From Myxococcota bacterium (GTDB lineage Bacteria > Myxococcota_A > UBA9160 > SMWR01), in NCBI GenBank assembly GCA_022447545.1, contig JAKVBI010000010.1:473588-537587 (forward strand): a stretch of 64,000 nucleotides of DNA, written 5' to 3'. The notes beneath the pieces were generated by a model that did no database searches, was not told where the DNA came from, and saw nothing but the letters and a program-made list of their open reading frames with translations. This document shows, piece by piece, positions 59,302 to 64,000 of this stretch (positions within the stretch are counted from its first letter, which is position 1; each line of letters begins with the position of its first letter). The position numbers and the translations under genes were made by a program.

Positions 59302-59777
59302 TCGCCGGCTTGCTGGCCGCCGTCTGTGCGCTGGGCTGCGCGAACCTGCGCTGGCAGGTCGAGAAATCCCTGCGCCAGGAGGGAACCGTCAATCGGGCCT
59401 TCCCCGAAGTGGTCTGGGATGAGTACAACTGCGAAAAACGCGACCTTCCCTTCCTCGAGATCGAAACCAGCGAACTCATCCCACCGGAAGTCGAGCCGGG
59501 CGGTGACTTCAACCATCGTCTCGTCTATGCCCTGTGTCCGAGACGGGCGACCGAGGTCGTCAGCGGTGACCTGCACACTCGAATCCTGTTCAAAGGGCGC
59601 GCCATCCATCAAGAAACCCATTCGAACTACGAACTGCGACCCGGTCGCTGGCAGGTGGATACATTCGTCGAAATCCCCCTCGAAGCGGAGCCCGGTGTCT
59701 ACGCCCATGAAGTCGAGTTCTCGTCTCGACACGCCCGCTTCGAGCGCACCATCACCTTCCTCGTTCCCGAGCCCTGA
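59283..59777 (+). CDS. Small lipoprotein coupled to the kinase
   Basis: A 164-residue exported protein with a lipoprotein signal (IAGLLAAVCALGCANLR, Cys19). The rest looks like one immunoglobulin-like beta sandwich: short strands (FLEIETSELIPPEVEPGG, HRLVYALCPRRATEVVSG, VYAHEVEFSSRHARFERTIT) and no catalytic motif. Four further Cys might form disulfides. It overlaps the kinase gene by 19 nt in another frame, so translation is coupled; a role as sensor or partner for the kinase is only inferred. I do not recognise the family. Confidence 0.75.
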   Translation: MGDSKVIAGLLAAVCALGCANLRWQVEKSLRQEGTVNRAFPEVVWDEYNCEKRDLPFLEIETSELIPPEVEPGGDFNHRLVYALCPRRATEVVSGDLHTRILFKGRAIHQETHSNYELRPGRWQVDTFVEIPLEAEPGVYAHEVEFSSRHARFERTITFLVPEP

Positions 59778-59871
59778 CTCCGTCGCCGCAGGCCCACCTG
59801 GCGTGTCCCCCTCGGCCCTCGGTTACACTCCCCACAACTGCCCAAGAGTCGTTTCGGAGCCACGAGACCCC

Positions 59872-59877
59872 AGGAGG
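59872..59877 (+). promoter_or_regulatory. Ribosome binding site fixing a GTG start
   Basis: AGGAGG lies 6 nt before GTG 59884, the start of the cation exporter, deep inside a longer open frame. Confidence 0.7.
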
Positions 59878-59883
59878 CCCCCC

Positions 59884-60804
59884 GTGACCCGCAAACCCGA
59901 CACTGACCATGGCCACACACACGGCCTTCACCACGCAGGCGCCAACAAGCGCCGACTGATCATCGCCCTTGCTCTTGCGGCCTCCTACATGGCCATCGAA
60001 ATCGTGGGGGGCGTAATGACGGGCTCCCTGGCGCTACTCGCCGATGCCGGCCACATGGCCTCGGACGTGCTCTCCCTCTGCCTCTCGCTGTTCGCACTCC
60101 AAATCGCCCAAAGGCCGGCGACCCCAAGCCGTACCTACGGCTACCGACGGACAGAAATTCTGGCTGCATTACTCCAGGGAGTCCTCCTGATCGCGATTTC
60201 CGCCGTGATCGCGATCAACGCGACCGAGCGCTTTCGAGCCCCTCAAGAAGTCCTGGGGGGCCCCATGCTGTTGGTCGCACTGGGAGGACTCGTCATCAAC
60301 GTCGTCGGCCTGATGATCCTCAACGAAGGACGGCGCGAGAATCTGAACATCCGTGGCGCCTGGCTCCACGTTCTGTCCGATGCCCTGGGAAGCGTGGGAG
60401 CCATCGCGGCTGGATTTGCAATCTGGGCATGGCAACTCCAATGGGCTGACGCTGCGGCTTCGATCCTCATCGCAGGCCTGATCGTCACGGCCTCCATCGC
60501 CCTGATCCGTGAGACCGTGGACGTCTTGATGGAGGCGGCTCCCCGACACATTGACGTCGAAGCCGTTCGTGCCTCCATCGCGGAATTCAACGGCGTGGCC
60601 TCGGTCCACGACCTGCACGTCTGGACCATCACGAGCGGCATGGTCTCCCTGTCGGGTCACGTCGTGGCCAGCAATGAAAGCCTCACAGATTCACTACTTC
60701 AGGACATTTGCGACCGCCTGCATACGAGGTTCGGAATCGCACACTCGACGATCCAGATCGAGTACGAGAACTTCCGCGAACCCGGCGAGGTGTGCTCGAA
60801 CTGA
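59884..60804 (+). CDS. CDF-family divalent cation exporter (ZitB/CzcD-like)
   Basis: A 306-residue six-helix antiporter that exports zinc and related cations against protons. The metal-site HxxxD pair appears twice: LLADAGHMASDVLSL (helix 2) and LHVLSDALGSVGA (helix 5). YGYRRTEILAALLQG and the C-terminal cytoplasmic domain (ASVHDLHVWTITSGMVSLSG) fit zinc members. A His-rich N-terminus (DTDHGHTHGLHHAG) may bind metal. GTG 59884 has AGGAGG 6 nt upstream. It stands alone between the kinase lipoprotein and pyk. Confidence 0.93.
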   Translation: MTRKPDTDHGHTHGLHHAGANKRRLIIALALAASYMAIEIVGGVMTGSLALLADAGHMASDVLSLCLSLFALQIAQRPATPSRTYGYRRTEILAALLQGVLLIAISAVIAINATERFRAPQEVLGGPMLLVALGGLVINVVGLMILNEGRRENLNIRGAWLHVLSDALGSVGAIAAGFAIWAWQLQWADAAASILIAGLIVTASIALIRETVDVLMEAAPRHIDVEAVRASIAEFNGVASVHDLHVWTITSGMVSLSGHVVASNESLTDSLLQDICDRLHTRFGIAHSTIQIEYENFREPGEVCSN

Positions 60805-60880
60805 TCCGCACCTCCCACACGAAGCTGGCACTAGCCCACGCGATGCTGGAAGATCCGAGGTTCACCCTCCATTCGAGCAC

Positions 60881-60888
60881 GAGAGGAG
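60881..60888 (+). promoter_or_regulatory. Ribosome binding site of pyk
   Basis: GAGAGGAG before GTG 60894 favours that start over ATG 60843. Confidence 0.6.
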
Positions 60889-60893
60889 ACGCG

Positions 60894-62330
60894 GTGGCCC
60901 AACGAAGGACCCTGCGAAAAACCAAGCTGATCGCCACCATCGGCCCTGCCTGTGACTCCCTGAGCACCATCAAGGCCATGATCCAGGCGGGAATGAACGT
61001 CGCTCGCCTGAATTTCTCTCACGGCTCGCGCGCCGACCAGCAGAGGCGACTCGAGACCATTCGCCAGGCCGGCAGGGAACTGGGCGCCAACGTCGCTGTC
61101 CTGATCGACACCCGCGGCAGCGAGATCCGCACGGGAAGGCTCCGCGGCGGAGCGGCGACTCTAAACAATGGCGAGACCTTCCGACTGCTCTCCGGCGGGG
61201 GCATCGGGGATGAGCGAGGGGTTCCGGTCTCCTACCCCAACCTGGCAGACCATGTAAAACCCGGGACGGTCATTCTCCTCGATGACGGAAGCATCCAACT
61301 CACGGTGAACCTGGTCGCCCGAGACGAGGTGGTCTGCAATATCGAGCGCGGCGGAACCCTACGCGACCAAAAGAGCGTCAACCTACCCGAGATCCACATC
61401 CCCCACGAACTCATGAGCGGGGAGAATCGTGATGATCTTCGCTTCGCCATCGAGAACGACATCGTTTATATCGCGGCCTCATTCATCCGCAGCGCCGCCG
61501 AGGTTGGCATGATTCGCGAAGTCCTCGAAGACCACGCGGCCAACACGACCCTGATTGCCAAGATCGAGAACCGCGAGGGAGTTCGAAACCTCGACGAAAT
61601 CGTGGCGGCTTCCGACGGCACCATGGTGGCACGAGGGGATCTCGGCGTCGAAATCCCCGTGCAGGAAGTTCCCATGATCCAAAAACGGATCATCCGTACC
61701 ACCGTCACCAGCGGCAAACCCGTGATCACGGCGACTCAGATGCTCGAGTCCATGGTCCGAAACCCGATTCCGACCCGGGCCGAAGTCAGCGACGTCGCCA
61801 ACGCAATCTTCGACGGCACATCCGCGATCATGCTGTCGAGCGAAACCGCCATCGGAGAGCATCCCGTCGAGGCGGTAAAAACAATGGCGGCTCTCGCGCT
61901 ACAGGCGGAGTCGGGACTCTCCGAATACGGCCACCTCCAGAAGATCGATTCGGAACCCGCCAACGCGCGAGTCGAGGCGGTGAGTCACGCCGCCATCGCC
62001 ATGGCGAACCATCTCGACGCTACCGCCATCCTGACGCTGACCGAAACCGGCTTCACGTCGCGCAGTGTTTCCAAGTTCCGACCGACCTGCCCGATCCTGG
62101 CCGTGACCCGGTCACCCGACGTGGTGCGCAAACTATCCATGAATTGGGGCGTCATGCCTCTCCTCTATCAGGGCCCCGGTGGAAGCAACTCGGAAATGAT
62201 TCGGTTCGGGCTCGAACGCAGTCGAGAACTCGGGCTCGTTCAATCCGGAGACACGGTGGTCGCAACCATGGGGCTGGACGACCAGGCGGGATCCACCAAC
62301 GCCATTCAGGTGGTGACCGTCGGATCCTGA
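60894..62330 (+). CDS. pyk: Pyruvate kinase
   Basis: A 478-residue glycolytic enzyme that makes pyruvate and ATP from phosphoenolpyruvate and ADP. TKLIATIGPACDSLSTIKAM, MNVARLNFSHGS, LIDTRGSEIRTG, ILLDDGSIQL, IAASFIRSA, LIAKIENREGVRNLDEI with the catalytic Lys, MVARGDLGVEIPVQEVPMIQ (as MVARGDLGVEIP) and ATQMLESMVRNPIPTRAEVS (as TQMLESM) are in family order, with the allosteric C domain after residue 350. The nucleotide loop reads DTRGSEIR rather than the common DTKGPEIR. GTG 60894 is chosen because of GAGAGGAG upstream. Length is normal. Confidence 0.95.
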   Translation: MAQRRTLRKTKLIATIGPACDSLSTIKAMIQAGMNVARLNFSHGSRADQQRRLETIRQAGRELGANVAVLIDTRGSEIRTGRLRGGAATLNNGETFRLLSGGGIGDERGVPVSYPNLADHVKPGTVILLDDGSIQLTVNLVARDEVVCNIERGGTLRDQKSVNLPEIHIPHELMSGENRDDLRFAIENDIVYIAASFIRSAAEVGMIREVLEDHAANTTLIAKIENREGVRNLDEIVAASDGTMVARGDLGVEIPVQEVPMIQKRIIRTTVTSGKPVITATQMLESMVRNPIPTRAEVSDVANAIFDGTSAIMLSSETAIGEHPVEAVKTMAALALQAESGLSEYGHLQKIDSEPANARVEAVSHAAIAMANHLDATAILTLTETGFTSRSVSKFRPTCPILAVTRSPDVVRKLSMNWGVMPLLYQGPGGSNSEMIRFGLERSRELGLVQSGDTVVATMGLDDQAGSTNAIQVVTVGS

Positions 62331-62603
62331 GTTCGCGGCACTCGCCGACCGGCCCACCTGGCGATTGAATCCGAGCCAAGACCCCTGAGAGGCCCACAAA
62401 GTGTGTTATTTTCGGCCCAATTCGTCCGGATTGGTCGAAATTATCGTGTTTGGCACAAACCCGTCCTTGCGATTTTCTCCGCCGACCTTTACGAAAACTT
62501 CAGTGATATGCGTGCGGGTACCCGGGATCCGCATACCAGTGTTTTTCGACTACGACAGGACGCGGCGGACGCCACGTTCTCTCGGCCAAATCAAGGAGTG
62601 GAC
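62331..62603. other. Upstream region of the ammonium transporter
   Basis: About 270 nt, more AT-rich than the genes around it. I see no gene. TTGCGA (62467-62472) and TACGAA (62490-62495) are 17 nt apart and could be a weak sigma-70 promoter; a sigma-54 reading fails on spacing. Confidence 0.4.
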
Positions 62604-63881
62604 ATGACCCAACCCATGCGCGGTTTTTTGAGGAGTCTGCCTGGCTTCGCCCTGATCTTTGCCGCTCAGGCAGCCCTAGCGGAAGGCGAAATCGACAGCG
62701 GGGACACGGCCTGGATGCTCACGAGCACCCTGCTGGTGTTGATGATGACCCTGCCAGGACTCGCCCTGTTCTACGGGGGCCTGGTTCGAAGCAAGAACGT
62801 GCTGTCGATTCTCATGCAATGCCTGCTCTCCGCCGGTTGGGCCACGGTGATCTGGGTCTTGGTGGGCTACAGCATTGCGTTCGGGGGTGAAGGCACCTAT
62901 TGGGGCGGCCTGTCGAAGGTCGGCATGAGTGGCGTATTGCCGGAAACCGCTAGCGGCACGATCCCCGAATATGTGTTCTCCATGTTCCAGCTCATGTTCG
63001 CCATCATCACACCGGCGCTGATGATCGGAGCATTCGCCGAGCGGATGAAGTTCTCGGCCTGGTTCGCGTTCATGACCCTTTGGCTCATCCTGGTCTATTG
63101 CCCCCTGGCCCACATGGTCTGGGGAGGGGGGTTGATCTCCGAGTGGGGCGCCCTCGACTTCGCCGGTGGCCTGGTGGTCCACATGTCGAGTGGATTCTCG
63201 GCGCTGGCCGCGGCCCTCTACCTCGGCAAGCGCAAGGGATTCGGCACGGAACCCATGCCTCCCCATAGCCTGCCCTTCACGGTCATTGGCGCATCCCTGC
63301 TGTGGGTCGGATGGTTCGGTTTCAACGCCGGCAGTGAACTGGCCGCTGACGGAGTCGCGGGGCTGGCATTTTTTACCACCCAGACCGCCACCGCAGCTGC
63401 AGTCGTCGGCTGGATCGTGATCGAGTGGCTGCATCGGGGCAAACCCACGGTACTGGGGGGAGCGACCGCAGCCGTGGCCGGCCTCGTAGCCATCACCCCG
63501 GCCTGCGCATTCGTGAGCCCCATGGGCTCCATTGCCGTGGGCCTCGGTGCCGCGGTCTTCTGCTATGCGGCAGTGACCCTGCTCAAGCCCGCCATGGGTT
63601 ACGACGACTCCCTGGACGTATTCGGCGTACACGGCGTCGGCGGTGCCTGGGGTGCACTGGCCGCAGGCCTGTTCACCTGGTCCGCTACCGGGGCAGGCGT
63701 CGAGGGCCAGGTCTGGATTCAGATCAAGAGCATCCTCTTCACCGGGATCTTCTGCCCCATCGCTACCCTGGTGATCCTTGCCGTCCTCAAGGCCATCATG
63801 GGCGACCTGAGGGTGGGTGAAGAAGAAGAGGCCGTGGGGCTCGACCTGAGCGAGCACAGCGAGAACGCTTACACGTCCTGA
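62604..63881 (+). CDS. amt: Ammonium transporter (Amt/MEP)
   Basis: A 425-residue ammonium channel. A signal-like first helix (FALIFAAQAALAEG) precedes DTAWMLTSTLLVLMMTLPGL, the family segment FYGGLVRSKNVLSILMQCL, FAEGRMK-like AFAERMKFSAWFAF, the pore His context DFAGGLVVHMSSGFSALAAA, and VFGVHGVGGAWGALAAGLFT with the second pore His. Eleven helices are expected. The C-terminus (LRVGEEEEAVGLDLSEH) is the AmtB-type tail that contacts GlnK. AAGGAG lies 6 nt before ATG 62604. No PII gene is adjacent, but glnD at 27007 belongs to the same circuit. Confidence 0.95.
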   Translation: MTQPMRGFLRSLPGFALIFAAQAALAEGEIDSGDTAWMLTSTLLVLMMTLPGLALFYGGLVRSKNVLSILMQCLLSAGWATVIWVLVGYSIAFGGEGTYWGGLSKVGMSGVLPETASGTIPEYVFSMFQLMFAIITPALMIGAFAERMKFSAWFAFMTLWLILVYCPLAHMVWGGGLISEWGALDFAGGLVVHMSSGFSALAAALYLGKRKGFGTEPMPPHSLPFTVIGASLLWVGWFGFNAGSELAADGVAGLAFFTTQTATAAAVVGWIVIEWLHRGKPTVLGGATAAVAGLVAITPACAFVSPMGSIAVGLGAAVFCYAAVTLLKPAMGYDDSLDVFGVHGVGGAWGALAAGLFTWSATGAGVEGQVWIQIKSILFTGIFCPIATLVILAVLKAIMGDLRVGEEEEAVGLDLSEHSENAYTS

Positions 63882-64000
63882 TTCGTTGCCCCTGCCCCGG
63901 GCACCCCCAACGCCGTGCCCCGGGCCCGTGCCAAAGCACTACACAATCAATAACCGCACCACCCCCCCACGGGCCCCAGGCCACCCCAGAGGCCCCCCAA
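63882..64000. other. GC-rich end of window
   Basis: The last 119 nt are strongly C-rich with several C-runs and GGCCC/GGGCC-type inverted repeats after the amt stop. No gene is seen; the next gene lies outside. Confidence 0.4.

Noticed and set aside
62451-62470. TGGCAC...TTGC upstream of amt as a sigma-54 promoter
   Set aside because: The GG and GC elements are 15 nt apart instead of 10, so the spacing is wrong.
62515-62530. A GGTACCCGGGATCC-like stretch resembling a cloning polylinker
   Set aside because: It has one G fewer than the pUC polylinker and the flanks do not match; this is chance in GC-rich DNA.
1-64000. tRNA, rRNA, CRISPR, insertion sequences or prophage
   Set aside because: I scanned for T-loop motifs, repeat-spacer patterns and transposase or phage genes and found none.

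Overview
The window is about 64 kb of GC-rich, gene-dense bacterial chromosome with no mobile elements, CRISPR arrays, rRNA or tRNA genes that I can see. Cell-envelope genes (lptD, lapA/lapB-like pair, lipoproteins, an outer-membrane barrel) mark a Gram-negative cell. The run pheA-hisC-tyrA-rpsA-ihfB-lapA-TPR, the DUF4124 domain, the GAF-free Ser/Thr kinase and the dockerin-like secreted protease all suggest an uncultured deltaproteobacterial lineage (Myxococcota or Desulfobacterota sensu lato). That placement is inference from gene content and order, not from a marker phylogeny.

Layout. 1-7.6 kb: secreted and surface proteins (DUF4124 protein, S8 protease, Sel1 lipoprotein, TMTC-like TPR membrane protein, sulfatase-fold lipoprotein, small barrel). 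7.6-13.1 kb: HelD-like helicase overlapping a membrane-anchored MutS homologue, then an orphan lpdA. 13.2-22.9 kb: envelope and transport genes (YIDPG small membrane protein, SPFH lipoprotein, ArnT-like glycosyltransferase, sodium:solute symporter with small partner, SRAP protein, DUF368 polyprenyl-phosphate transporter, a repeat lipoprotein and a CAP protein). 22.9-40.3 kb: one continuous minus-strand run, pheA-hisC-tyrA-rpsA-ihfB-lapA-lapB-like-mutS-amiC-glnD-xerD-scpA-scpB-rluB, mostly joined by 4-nt stop/start overlaps; it combines aromatic amino acid synthesis, translation, DNA repair, cell-wall hydrolysis, nitrogen sensing and chromosome segregation. 40.7-46 kb: coaE facing a compact trpE-G-D-C-F operon without trpBA. 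46-54.4 kb: lptD, a Crp-family regulator, ccdA-tlpA, a small unknown secreted protein, dtd, dcd, a GDPD phosphodiesterase and queG. 54.5-64 kb, plus strand: a GH1-fold protein, a sulfotransferase, a 42-residue PqqA-like peptide, a DUF502 membrane protein, a membrane Ser/Thr kinase, a CDF metal exporter, pyruvate kinase and an ammonium transporter.

The best leads are: (1) the GH1-fold protein at 54530-55885, whose two catalytic glutamates are both alanine (166 and 356) although the fold motifs are otherwise intact; (2) the xerD locus, where the recombinase catalytic domain is tandemly duplicated, with a degenerate upstream copy in the same open frame; (3) the unlisted 42-residue peptide at 57025-57153, which carries a PqqA-like E-x3-Y core but has no PQQ or radical-SAM genes nearby. 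Secondary leads are a membrane-bound MutS homologue coupled to a HelD-like helicase, a LapB-like protein without the rubredoxin module, and a Ca-loop/YxxG repeat lipoprotein.
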